DNA of 64,000 nt, taken from Actinoplanes oryzae (GTDB taxonomy: Bacteria; Actinomycetota; Actinomycetes; Mycobacteriales; Micromonosporaceae). A program made the translations under genes and the position numbers. The notes under the pieces were generated by a model, which was not told where the DNA came from, made no database searches, and saw only the letters and a program-made list of their open reading frames with translations. Location of the stretch: NCBI RefSeq assembly GCF_030757795.1, contig NZ_JAUQWH010000004.1, positions 1 to 64,000 of the forward strand, read 5' to 3'. How positions within the stretch are numbered: position 1 is the stretch's first letter; each line of letters begins with the position of its first letter. Below, piece after piece: positions 40,280 through 48,733 of this stretch.

Positions 40280-42193
40280 CTACTCCTGCGGGGCGGGCCC
40301 GCAGACGAATCGTGGCTCGGGATCGTAGCGCCAAGTGAACTTCTCGCGCTTGACCTCCTTGCCATCCTGGCGAATGACGCGCCAAGCGTCCTGGGTGAAA
40401 CCTGGGAGTCCGCTGCTAGTTATGCACTTGGGGCCGGGCTCGCGGTGCACGGTCGGCGGCGAGGTGATGTTGCGCCGGGGGCTGTAGACGGTCTTCACGC
40501 TGTCGTAGACCTTGGTGCTCCACATGGTGACGGTCACGGAACTGCTGGTGTACGAGGTGTCGACCAGGATCCCGTAGTCCGTGGTGTTCTTGAACCGCAG
40601 GTCGAGCGTCGGATAGAAGATCGTCGACTCGATCACCGCCGGGTAGCGGTCGAAGTAGAACGAGTGCGGCTTGTGCTCGACGTCCTGCAGCCCGGCGTAG
40701 TACGCGGCGTTGAACAGCGTGGTCGTGAACTGCGACGCCCCGCCGCCGACGCCCGGCTCGAGCTTGCCGCCGACGATGACCGGCGCGTCCTGGTAGCCCT
40801 GCGCGTAGCTCCGCTCGCCGGTGTGCTTGTTGAGCGAGAAGGTCTGCCCGGGCTTGACGATCGCGCCGTCCACCTCGCGCGCGATCGTCATGATGTTCTG
40901 GCTGCGCGGGGAGCTCGCGCCGCCGGTGAACTTGGTGGTGAAGCTCGACACCTTCTCCCTGATGCCGAGCTTGGCGACGTCGGCGGCGGTCAGGTCGGCG
41001 GGCTGCTCGGTCAGGCTCGCCGTCACCTCGCGCGGCGCCGGGTTGCGCAGCACCGCCAGCAGCGACGATCCGAGCGCTGTGAGGTCGACCCGGTCGCCGG
41101 GCTTCGCCGCGACGACGGTCGGCTTGCCGCCGGCGAGCGTGACCTTCGCGTCGACGGGCTCGGTCTCGACCTTGGCGAACTCCGTCGCGGCCGCGGCCCG
41201 CAGCTTCGCCCCGTCGACCGCGGGACTCAGCCGGCCGTCGTCGTCGGCCTTGAAGACCAGGCCCTTCGCGATGGCTCGGGGCGGCAGGGAGAAGGACTTC
41301 CCACCCACGCGTACGGTCACCGGGGCGGCCACCGCGGGCCGCGCCAGATCCGCCACCAGCGCGTCCACGTCCTCCCGGGTCGACGCGGCCGGCCGGGGAA
41401 CGAGGTCCACCCGGGCGGGCGCGCCGCTGGGCCAGGCCGCCCGGACGGCGGTCGCCGCGGCCGCCGCGTCGATCCCGTTGCCCGCCGCGGGGTAGGCCGG
41501 CTTCGGCGTGGTGCCGGTGTAGGTGATGGCCGGCTTTTTGAGGGACAGCTTCGTGGGGTCGACCTGTTTGCGGAGGGCCGCTTCGAGCTTGGCCTCGTCG
41601 AGGTCGACGACCGGCGTCACCGCGCGGGGGCCGAGGAGGCTCGGGCCGCCGGAGCGCATGGCCGCGCCGACGGTGCGGTCGACGTCGAGCGACAGGGCGA
41701 TGTCGGCGGGCGCGATGGTGACACGCTTGCCGTCGAGGTCGACCTGCACGGGCTCGGTGGCCAGGCCGCGGGCGGCCAGGGCCTCGGTGAGGGTGCGCTC
41801 GGCGTCGGTGCGGGACTTGCCGCCGAGGTCGACGCCGAGGACCTGGACGCCGCGGGGGACGTCGCCGGTGTAGGCCCAGGCGGTCGCGGCGGCGCCGGCG
41901 ACCAGGACGGCGGCTGCCGTGGCGACGGCGATCAGGCGGCGGCGGTTGAGCGGGCCGGGCGGGGTGGACACGCTCGGCGTGTCGGATGACGCGCTCGGCG
42001 TGGCGGGCCCGGCGGGCGGCGTGGCGAGCCCGGCCGGCGGCGGGGACAGCGACACGCCGGGCGCGGCGGGCGACACACGCGGCGCGGCGACAGGGCCGCT
42101 GGGCAGGGCGCGCGGCGAGCCGGCGGACCGCGGCAGGGGCACGGTCGGCTCGGCGGCGGTGGTGGCGTCGGAGGCTTCGGGCGTGGAGGTCAA
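40280..42193 (-). CDS. VanW-family cell-wall protein with YoaR-like domains
   Basis: A 637-aa protein. The first 85 residues are a Pro/Ala/Ser-rich cytoplasmic tail, followed by one transmembrane helix (RRRLIAVATAAAVLVAGAAATAWAY). Repeated peptidoglycan-binding/YoaR-like domains follow (GVQVLGVDLGGKSRTDAERTL and its relatives). The VanW domain covers about residues 455-580 (PGQTFSLNKHTGERSYAQGY, GGGASQFTTTLFNAAYYAGL). Such proteins sit outside the membrane on peptidoglycan; VanW has no proven biochemical function. TTG 42193 was chosen because GAAGGTGA lies 4-5 nt upstream. The longer in-frame extension is Arg/Gly-rich and less coding-like. Confidence 0.85.
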   Translation of the reverse strand: MTSTPEASDATTAAEPTVPLPRSAGSPRALPSGPVAAPRVSPAAPGVSLSPPPAGLATPPAGPATPSASSDTPSVSTPPGPLNRRRLIAVATAAAVLVAGAAATAWAYTGDVPRGVQVLGVDLGGKSRTDAERTLTEALAARGLATEPVQVDLDGKRVTIAPADIALSLDVDRTVGAAMRSGGPSLLGPRAVTPVVDLDEAKLEAALRKQVDPTKLSLKKPAITYTGTTPKPAYPAAGNGIDAAAAATAVRAAWPSGAPARVDLVPRPAASTREDVDALVADLARPAVAAPVTVRVGGKSFSLPPRAIAKGLVFKADDDGRLSPAVDGAKLRAAAATEFAKVETEPVDAKVTLAGGKPTVVAAKPGDRVDLTALGSSLLAVLRNPAPREVTASLTEQPADLTAADVAKLGIREKVSSFTTKFTGGASSPRSQNIMTIAREVDGAIVKPGQTFSLNKHTGERSYAQGYQDAPVIVGGKLEPGVGGGASQFTTTLFNAAYYAGLQDVEHKPHSFYFDRYPAVIESTIFYPTLDLRFKNTTDYGILVDTSYTSSSVTVTMWSTKVYDSVKTVYSPRRNITSPPTVHREPGPKCITSSGLPGFTQDAWRVIRQDGKEVKREKFTWRYDPEPRFVCGPAPQE

Positions 42194-42275
42194 CTGGTCA
42201 CCTTCACCGGCGGCGTCGGGGATGCGCGCAAGTCTGCACGCGGCGCCCCGGCCCGCCAACCGCCGCGACCAGATG

Positions 42276-42728
42276 TCACAGCTTTGTGACTGTCGGCCCC
42301 TTCAAGATCAGCCGGTAGGTGTAAACCGCGAAGCTCAGGCTGCCCGCCAGGACCGTGATCAGCGCGATCCAGTCGTTCCCGGCGACGAGGCGGTCGCCCT
42401 CGGGGCGGCCGGTGCCGACGGCCAGGAACATGATCAGCGTCCAGAGCGCCCACGGCGGCGCGACCGACCAGCGCCGGCCGGTCGTCGTCAGGGCGAACCA
42501 GCAGAGCGCCCAGTTGACCACCACGGCGGCGAGCACGGCCACGCCGGTCAGCACGCCGCCGACGCGCAGCGGGGTCAGGAAGATCTCCAGGACCGCCGAG
42601 CACGCCGCGGCGGCCAGCGACACGATCACGCCGGCGACGCGGACCAGCCGCTCGAGGCCGGGCCGCGGGCGCGGGGGCACCTGCTCCGGCGCGGCCGCCG
42701 GAGGCGTCTCGACCGCCTGCTCAGGCAC
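42276..42728 (-). CDS. Four-helix membrane protein
   Basis: A 150-aa protein with a Pro-rich N-terminus and four hydrophobic helices ([78 protein letters not shown]). It begins 8 bp inside the end of mshB, so the two are translationally coupled. Actinobacterial mshB genes often have such a small membrane partner, of unknown role. Confidence 0.68.
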   Translation of the reverse strand: MPEQAVETPPAAAPEQVPPRPRPGLERLVRVAGVIVSLAAAACSAVLEIFLTPLRVGGVLTGVAVLAAVVVNWALCWFALTTTGRRWSVAPPWALWTLIMFLAVGTGRPEGDRLVAGNDWIALITVLAGSLSFAVYTYRLILKGPTVTKL

Positions 42729-43602
42729 CGGTCACCACGTTGCTGAACAAGTCGTCCTCCCACTTGTGCGGGCCGGTGGTCTCGCCCCGGGCCCCCTTCA
42801 CCAGGCGGAAGTATTCAACACCCATGAACTCGCCGCCGAAGTCGCCCGCGATGCCGTAGAGCCAGGAATTGTCCGGGATCTGGGTGGCGTGCGCGCGCAT
42901 GGCCGCGACCTTGTGCTCGTAGAAGTCGGTGCCGTCGATGCGCGCCGCGATCTCGTCGTCGTCGTGACCGAACGGCAGGTCGTCGACCGTCTCGGCGTCC
43001 GCGAACGGGTTGTCGTCCATGTCCTTGAACGCCTCCATGCCCCCGATGAGCACGCTCTTCGGCATGGCGGTCCAGTAGATCTTCTCCGGGCCGAAGCCCT
43101 CCGCCTCGGCCAGCTCCGCGGCGCGCATGGCGACGCGGTGCGCCTGGATGTGGTCGGGGTGGCCGTAGAAGCCGTTCTCGTCGTAGGTGATCAGCACCTG
43201 GGGCCGCACCTCCCGCATGACCTCGAGGCAGAGCCGCGCGGCCTCCTCGAGGTCGGCCTGCCAGAAGGCCCGTGGGTGATCATTGGTCGCCAGGCCCATC
43301 ATGCCGGAGTCGCGGTAGCGGCCGGCCCCGCCGAGGAAGCGGTGATCGGTCACGCCCAGCGCGGCACAGGCGCGCTCGAGCTCCACGATGCGCCAGCCGC
43401 CGAGCTGGTCGGCCTGGCGCGCCTCGAGCTGGGCCAGCGCGGGCACGTGGATCTCGCCCTCCTCGCCCAGCGTGCATGTGACGAGCGTCACCTGAGCGCC
43501 CTCGGCGACGTACCGGGCCATGGTGGCGCCGGTGCCGGTCACCTCGTCGTCCGGGTGGGCGTGCACCAGCATGAGGCGGCGTTCGGACAGCTGATCGGTC
43601 AC
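42721..43602 (-). CDS. mshB: Mycothiol deacetylase MshB
   Basis: Removes acetyl from GlcNAc-inositol, the second step of mycothiol synthesis; a Zn-dependent LmbE-type deacetylase in the cytoplasm. Zn ligands are in HAHPDDE (His16, Asp19) and [24 protein letters not shown] and [13 protein letters not shown] are diagnostic of MshB rather than the related Mca. The GTG at 43602 ([10 protein letters not shown]) gives 293 aa. TAAAGT ends 7 nt upstream and overlaps the alternative GTG at 43611, which argues for the shorter form. Confidence 0.93.
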   Translation of the reverse strand: MTDQLSERRLMLVHAHPDDEVTGTGATMARYVAEGAQVTLVTCTLGEEGEIHVPALAQLEARQADQLGGWRIVELERACAALGVTDHRFLGGAGRYRDSGMMGLATNDHPRAFWQADLEEAARLCLEVMREVRPQVLITYDENGFYGHPDHIQAHRVAMRAAELAEAEGFGPEKIYWTAMPKSVLIGGMEAFKDMDDNPFADAETVDDLPFGHDDDEIAARIDGTDFYEHKVAAMRAHATQIPDNSWLYGIAGDFGGEFMGVEYFRLVKGARGETTGPHKWEDDLFSNVVTGA

Positions 43603-43609
43603 CCGCGCC

Positions 43610-43615
43610 ACTTTA
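43610..43615 (-). promoter_or_regulatory. -10 box of mshB (leaderless)
   Basis: TAAAGT on the minus strand, 7 nt, then GTG at 43602. Confidence 0.5.
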
Positions 43616-43689
43616 CGCGCGCACCGTCCCGCCGCCGCGTCTGCTGTTTGCCCCCCGCGGCGAGGGCCCGATCAGCGATGCTGGGAGTC

Positions 43690-45357
43690 GTGGAGCATCG
43701 CAGAAGGTCCCCGGCGGTCACGGTCGGCACGGACGGCGCCCGCGTCGCCTTCCTGCACGCCTCGGCGCTCCGCACCCTGACCGTCGCCACGGGCGAGGTG
43801 ACGACGATCGCGGAGGGCGTCGGCGCGTACGCCGGCTCGGCCGACCTGTCCGTCCTGACCTGGGCCCGCGACGGCCGCCTGGAAAGTTCCGGCGCCACGT
43901 TCCACGCCACCGCGCCGGTCGTGGGCCCGCGCCCCGACCCGGCCGGGCGCAACGTGGGCTACACCACGCCCGACGGCACCCTGCGCGTCACCGGGCCCGA
44001 CCTGCCCGACCAGCTGCTGGCCGGCGAGCCCGGCTCCGGCGTGACCTGGGGCGTCGCCGATCCGGCGGCCGAGTGGCTGGGGCGCGCCCGCGGCTGGTGG
44101 TGGTCCCCCGACGGCAGCCAGATCCTCGCCGCCCGGCACGCCGGCGGGGTGAGCCTGCACCTGCTCGACCTGTACGGCGGGTGGGTCGACGTGCACTGGG
44201 ACCGCGAGACCTATCCCTACCTCGCCGGCGTGCGCTGGACCGCCGGGCACCCGCTGATCACGGTGCTGCGCCGCAGCCAGCAGCACGGGCTGGTGCTCTC
44301 CGTCGACCCGCGCACCGGCGAGACGCAGGTGCACGCCGAGCTGGCCGACGCCCGCTGGGTCGAGCCGGTCCCGGGCACCCCGCTGCTGCTCCCCGACGGC
44401 CGGGTCGTCATCGGCGGCGAGCTGGCCCACGACGGCTTCGACGCCCGCTGCCTCTTCGCCGACGGCAGCCTCCTGACCCAGCCCGAGCTCTACGTGCGCC
44501 GCGTCGCCGGGGTGCTCGCCGACACCCACGAGATCATCGTCGAGGCGAGCGAGGGCGACCCCGCCGAGCACCACGTGTACGCGATCCGCACGACGATGGG
44601 CGGGGGCGGCGACCGTACCCGGCGGCTCACCTCGGGCCCCGGCCGCCACGTCGCCGAGGTGGGCGGGGACGTGCTGGTCATCGACGACACGGTCCGGCGC
44701 GGCGCGGCGGTGGTCCCCCTGCCCGTCGCCGGGCCGCCCGCGCCGGCGCCGCGGCCGATCCTGGAGCGGGTGACCGACCGACGCCTGCCCGCCGGCGTGC
44801 TGTACCCGCCCGGGCATGTCACCGGCACCCGCCTGCCCGTGCTCGTCGAGTTCGGCGACGGCCCGGGACACCAGCAGGTGGTCGCCGACCCGGCCGCGTG
44901 GGCGGACCGGCAGCGGTGGGCCGACGCCGGCTTCGCGGTGGTCAGCGTCGATTCCCGGGGTACGCCGGGAGTGGCCCCGAGCTTCGAGAAGGTCGTCCAC
45001 CGCCGGCTCGCCGACGTCGCCCTCACCGACCAGGTCGAGGCCCTCCAGGCCCTCACCGGCAAGCACCCCGACCTGGACCTGACCCGGGTCGCCGCCCGGG
45101 GCACCGGCCTCGGCGGCTGGCTCGCGATCCTCGCCGTCCAGCGCCGCCCCGCCGTCTTCGCCCGCGGCATCGCCCACGACCCGGTGCTCGACTGGGTCGG
45201 CCTGCCGCCCGTCGTGGCCGAGCGCTATCTCGGCAGCCGCGACGCCAACCCGGACATCTACGACCACCACGCCGTGGCGCCGCCCGGCCCCGAGCTGCTC
45301 ATCTCCCCCGCCGGGGGGCTGTCCGAAGAACTCGATTTCCTCCAGGAGCGCCCATGA
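43690..45357 (+). CDS. S9-type peptidase-like protein lacking the catalytic triad
   Basis: A 555-aa protein with the fold of dipeptidyl-peptidase IV/S9 enzymes: a beta-propeller (SPDGSQILAARHAGGVSLHLLDL, YPYLAGVRWTAGHPLITVLRR) and an alpha/beta hydrolase part from about residue 390. The nucleophile elbow, normally G-x-S-x-G-G, reads GTGLGG (about 471-476), so Gly replaces Ser. After it only about 80 residues remain. The strands bearing the Asp and His are missing, while the final helix (EELDFLQ) is kept, which points to an internal deletion. GTG 43690 lies 7 nt after GATGCT; ATG 43678 is the alternative. The stop overlaps the first Uma2 start (ATGA). It is likely a binding protein or a decaying gene. 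Confidence 0.75.
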   Translation: MEHRRRSPAVTVGTDGARVAFLHASALRTLTVATGEVTTIAEGVGAYAGSADLSVLTWARDGRLESSGATFHATAPVVGPRPDPAGRNVGYTTPDGTLRVTGPDLPDQLLAGEPGSGVTWGVADPAAEWLGRARGWWWSPDGSQILAARHAGGVSLHLLDLYGGWVDVHWDRETYPYLAGVRWTAGHPLITVLRRSQQHGLVLSVDPRTGETQVHAELADARWVEPVPGTPLLLPDGRVVIGGELAHDGFDARCLFADGSLLTQPELYVRRVAGVLADTHEIIVEASEGDPAEHHVYAIRTTMGGGGDRTRRLTSGPGRHVAEVGGDVLVIDDTVRRGAAVVPLPVAGPPAPAPRPILERVTDRRLPAGVLYPPGHVTGTRLPVLVEFGDGPGHQQVVADPAAWADRQRWADAGFAVVSVDSRGTPGVAPSFEKVVHRRLADVALTDQVEALQALTGKHPDLDLTRVAARGTGLGGWLAILAVQRRPAVFARGIAHDPVLDWVGLPPVVAERYLGSRDANPDIYDHHAVAPPGPELLISPAGGLSEELDFLQERP

Positions 45358-45872
45358 CGTCAGCCTTGATCGGCCGCAGCCTGCCCTTGGAAGCCATGCC
45401 GACCTCGGAGGTCGACTACCTCCAGCTCGGCGAGACGTCGGCGGTCTCGGAGCTCTGGGACGGCAACGTCCTGACCTGCCCCCGCGACACCCCCCGCCAC
45501 CAGATGATCCTCAGCGCCCTGGCCAACGCCCTCCGCGCCGGCCGCAGCGACCTGAACGTCATCACCGGCGTCCCGGTCCGCCTCGCCCCGGGCCGCATCA
45601 CGGTCCCCGACCTCATCATCGCGGGCGCCATCGACCCGGACGCCCCCCTGGTCGAGGCCACCTCGGTCCGCCTCGTCTGCGAGATCACGTCCGCCGCGAG
45701 CGCCACCGTGGACTGGACACTGAAGATGCACGCCTACGCCCAGGCCCGCATCCCGTGCTACCTCGTGGCCGAGCCGGATCGAGGGCTGCTGCACAGCAAC
45801 ATGCTGTCGTCGCAGGGGTACGTTGAGCAGTCAGTCATGCAGCTGGTGCGAGTGACGGGCCTGAACCTATGA
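45354..45872 (+). CDS. Uma2-family protein 1
   Basis: A 172-aa Uma2 (DUF820) protein, a PD-(D/E)xK nuclease-like fold of unknown role. The core is ITVPDLIIAG (the Asp of PD), then RLVCEITSA (the Glu), followed by KMHAYAQARIPCYLVAEPD. The S-P-S-T segment that normally follows the Glu is replaced by SAASATVD. ATG 45354 overlaps the preceding stop by 4 bp. It is first of three tandem paralogues. Confidence 0.78.
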   Translation: MTSALIGRSLPLEAMPTSEVDYLQLGETSAVSELWDGNVLTCPRDTPRHQMILSALANALRAGRSDLNVITGVPVRLAPGRITVPDLIIAGAIDPDAPLVEATSVRLVCEITSAASATVDWTLKMHAYAQARIPCYLVAEPDRGLLHSNMLSSQGYVEQSVMQLVRVTGLNL

Positions 45873-45883
45873 CAGGATGACAT

Positions 45884-46474
45884 ATGACAAGACATCCGGA
45901 CGCCGACGGTGAAGACTCCCTTCCCATGACGTCCGCGACTCTGGGCTCGGAAACCCGACTGACCGAAGAGCAGTACTTCGCGCTGCCGCCTACCTCGGAG
46001 CGCGTCGAACTCTTCGACGGGAAGCGTGTAGTGACCCCGGCCCCCAACAACACACACCAATACATTGCCACCAAGCTGACGACGGCGTTCGACCTGGCGG
46101 CGGAGCCGAGAGGGCTCATCGTCATGGCGACGATCAACCTGCGTCTCTGGCAGGACACCGTTCCCATCCCCGACCTGGTGATCGTCACGCACGCCCCGTC
46201 GGACGAGACTTCCGACGCCGATGCGGCGGTGCTCGTCTGCGAGATCGTGTCGCCCTCCAAGCCCAGTCGCGACAAAGTTAAGAAAATGCGTGCGTATGCC
46301 CGGGCCCGCATCCCGTGGTACCTCGTGGCCGAGCAGACCGGTGACCTGCACCTCTACCGCCTCGAGGGCAAGCACTACGTCCAGCACTCTGTTGCACTTC
46401 AGGGTGAGACCCTGCACTTGACCGAGCCCGTCGAGGTGAGTATCGACACGACCAAGCTTCGCCTGCCAAAATGA
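45884..46474 (+). CDS. Uma2-family protein 2
   Basis: A 196-aa Uma2 protein and the most canonical of the three: LTEEQYFALPPTSERVELFDGKRV, IPDLVIVTH, VCEIVSPSKPSRDKVKKMRAYARARIPWYLVAE. The conserved Asp, Glu and Lys of the nuclease-like core are present. AGGA lies 6-7 nt before ATG 45884; ATG 45926 (TSATLGSET) is an alternative start. Its stop overlaps the next start by 4 bp. Confidence 0.82.
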   Translation: MTRHPDADGEDSLPMTSATLGSETRLTEEQYFALPPTSERVELFDGKRVVTPAPNNTHQYIATKLTTAFDLAAEPRGLIVMATINLRLWQDTVPIPDLVIVTHAPSDETSDADAAVLVCEIVSPSKPSRDKVKKMRAYARARIPWYLVAEQTGDLHLYRLEGKHYVQHSVALQGETLHLTEPVEVSIDTTKLRLPK

Positions 46475-47079
46475 GTGCAGCAGGCTCCTTTCCTCACGAC
46501 AGGACATCGTCGTTCAAGTATTTCGATGACGGTTTCGAACTCTCGCCCTTTCCCTATCCGGCGCCCGCCGACGAGGACGAGTACATGCGGCTGGGCGAGA
46601 CGATGGATCGGCTCGAACTTGTCGACGACGCCCTGCTTCTCTCCGACTGGCGGACAGTCGGACACCAGTACATGGTCACGAGCCTTTGCCGGCTCCTCAA
46701 GGTCGAGCACGGCTTGGCGCTCCACGCCGTGGGTGTCCGGCTCTCAGCACGCCGGCTTGTCATCCCCGACGTCGTGGTGTTTAACGACACCGCTGATCTG
46801 CACGCGGACATGAACGACGCCTCGTCGGTCAAGCTCGTGGCGGAGGTCGCCTACCCCGAGGACGCCGTCCCGTCGATCCTCAAGCGAGCGTGCTACGCAG
46901 CGGCGGGCATCCCGTTGTACCTGCTCATCGATCAGCGAACCGGCGCGGTGACGGTGCACGAGCTGTGCGGCTCCGAGTATGTGACCCGCGTGTGCACCGG
47001 TGAGGTCGAGTTGCCTGAGCCCGTGCCGGTGAGATTTCGAGGTACAGATCTGATGATGCCGTCGCAGCGGCGGGGGTGA
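46471..47079 (+). CDS. Uma2-family protein 3
   Basis: A 202-aa, more diverged Uma2 protein: YMRLGETMDRLELVDDALLL, VIPDVVVFND, LVAEVAYPEDAVPSILKRACYAAAGIPLYLLID. The PD Asp, the Glu and a downstream Lys remain. An N-terminal extension of about 35 residues is not seen in the others. ATG overlaps the preceding stop. It ends one base before the convergent GGDEF gene. Confidence 0.75.
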   Translation: MSAAGSFPHDRTSSFKYFDDGFELSPFPYPAPADEDEYMRLGETMDRLELVDDALLLSDWRTVGHQYMVTSLCRLLKVEHGLALHAVGVRLSARRLVIPDVVVFNDTADLHADMNDASSVKLVAEVAYPEDAVPSILKRACYAAAGIPLYLLIDQRTGAVTVHELCGSEYVTRVCTGEVELPEPVPVRFRGTDLMMPSQRRG

Positions 47080-47080
47080 G

Positions 47081-48628
47081 TCAGGCGGCGGAGAGGCGGT
47101 TGCGGCCGGCTCGCTTGGCGGCGTAGAGCTGGGCGTCCGCGCGATCGTAGAGGAGGTGGCCCGGCTCGCCCGGGCGGCCCGTGGCGAGGCCCATGCTGAC
47201 CGTGACGCGCAGGCCCGGGGCGATGGCCGTCCAGTCGCGGGTGAGGAGGACGGCTCGGACGCGCTCGGCGATGCGGCGGGCGTCCGGGGCGGTGGCGGTC
47301 AGGAACATGGCGAACTCGTCGCCGCCGAAGCGGATGGCCACGTCGTCGTCGCGGCGGCAGTGAGTGCGCAGGACGGCGGCGATCTCGGCGAGGACGCGGT
47401 CGCCGACGCTGTGGGAGAAGTCGTCGTTGATGGACTTGAAGCGGTCGACGTCGATGAGGAGCAGGGCGCCCGCGGGGACGGCGAGGCGGCGGTCGAAGAG
47501 GCGGCGGTTGCCCAGGCCGGTGAGCGGGTCGGAGGTGGCGGCGTGGTCGGCCCTGGTGCGGGCCGCCTCCAGCTCGACGCGGCGGTAGGCCTGCTGGAGC
47601 ATCTTGCGGCGGTCGAGGCGCAGCTGCCACAGCACCTGGGCGTGGGCGTCGAGGGCGGCCAGGAGCGGCTGGGCGGCCTCGTCGGGGAGCTGGGCGGCGG
47701 CGAGGGAGGCGAGCTCGTACTTGAAGAGCAGGCGCTGGCTGGGCTGCACCGCGAGCTCGTCGGCGGCCACCAGCTCGCGGCGGGCTCCGCGCAGGTCACC
47801 GTCGGCGCGCAGGACGAGGGCGTGGGCCAGGTGCAGGAGGCGGGCCTCGTGGTGCTGGCCGGCGGCGCGCAGCGGGACCAGGAGATCGCCCACGATCTTG
47901 GTGGCTTCGTCGGGGCGGCCGGTCTTGGCGAGGCCCGCGGCGAGCAGGGCGGCGGCCAGCGGCGCGCCGGGGAGGCGATCGGTCCAGTGCTCGAGGAGGG
48001 CGACGCTGGTGGCGTACAGCCGGGCAGCCTCCGCGGACCGGCCCACCTGCTCCAGCCGCAGCCCCCACTCGAGGAGCAGCTCGGCGCGCTGCAGGTCGAA
48101 CGACGACCGGTAGATGTCGCTGAAGTCCAGCGCGTCGACCGGCCCGCGCAGGCACTCGTCGGCAAGCTCGAACAGCTCGGCGGCGCGGGCGGCCTCGCAC
48201 AGCGAGGACATCGCCGACAGCCGGCGGACGCTGCCGGTGGGCACGGTGTCCAGGACGAGCAGGGCGCGGGCGAGATGCAGCAACCCGTCATCCGTACGCC
48301 CCATGCGGATCAGCACCTCGGCGGTGTCCGCGAGGATCTTCGCGTCCGTGGCGCGCGGGCCGCACATGCTGCTGTCGGCCACCAGCCGCTCGCCGACCGA
48401 GAGCGCTTCCTGGAGGCGGCCGAGGGCGGTCAGCGCGTACATCCGGGCGAGCCGGATCGACCGCACGGTGCGCAGGTCGCCGAGCAGCGTGGCTGTCCAC
48501 TCCGCACGGTCGGCGCCGGCGAGCGTCTCGGCGTGCCGCCCCTGGATGGTGAGATCGTGCACCTCCAGGGCCAGTCCCGCCCAGGGCCCGTGCGGCTGGA
48601 CGACGACCGGCAGGCGCTCCGACGTCAC
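47081..48628 (-). CDS. TPR-like repeat GGDEF diguanylate cyclase
   Basis: A 515-aa cytoplasmic protein. Residues 1-350 are helical repeats resembling TPRs (LGRLQEALSVGERLV, ARALLVLDTVPTGSVRRLSAM, GRSAEAARLYATSVALL). A short coiled coil then leads into a GGDEF domain with DPLTGLGNRR, LLIDVDRFKSIND and the intact active site RFGGDEFAMF, which would make c-di-GMP from GTP. The inhibitory RxxD site is not evident. GTG 48628 has GGAGGTGG 4-5 nt upstream. A much longer open frame upstream runs antisense to tldD and is not real. Confidence 0.88.
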   Translation of the reverse strand: MTSERLPVVVQPHGPWAGLALEVHDLTIQGRHAETLAGADRAEWTATLLGDLRTVRSIRLARMYALTALGRLQEALSVGERLVADSSMCGPRATDAKILADTAEVLIRMGRTDDGLLHLARALLVLDTVPTGSVRRLSAMSSLCEAARAAELFELADECLRGPVDALDFSDIYRSSFDLQRAELLLEWGLRLEQVGRSAEAARLYATSVALLEHWTDRLPGAPLAAALLAAGLAKTGRPDEATKIVGDLLVPLRAAGQHHEARLLHLAHALVLRADGDLRGARRELVAADELAVQPSQRLLFKYELASLAAAQLPDEAAQPLLAALDAHAQVLWQLRLDRRKMLQQAYRRVELEAARTRADHAATSDPLTGLGNRRLFDRRLAVPAGALLLIDVDRFKSINDDFSHSVGDRVLAEIAAVLRTHCRRDDDVAIRFGGDEFAMFLTATAPDARRIAERVRAVLLTRDWTAIAPGLRVTVSMGLATGRPGEPGHLLYDRADAQLYAAKRAGRNRLSAA

Positions 48629-48721
48629 GTCCCACCTCCGTCCACCAGTCGATCTCCCAGGGAACGGTACCGGTCCGGGCCGCCCGAAACGAGCTGAGCT
48701 GTTTTCGTCGTACCTGTCGCA

Positions 48722-48727
48722 TAGGGT
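48722..48727 (+). promoter_or_regulatory. -10 box of tldD (leaderless)
   Basis: TAGGGT, 6 nt, then ATG at 48734. Confidence 0.5.
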
Positions 48728-48733
48728 CGTCGC

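Noticed and set aside
42355-43689. Long plus-strand extension before the S9-like gene
   Set aside because: It is antisense to mshB and its neighbour, and compositionally a shadow of their high third-position GC.
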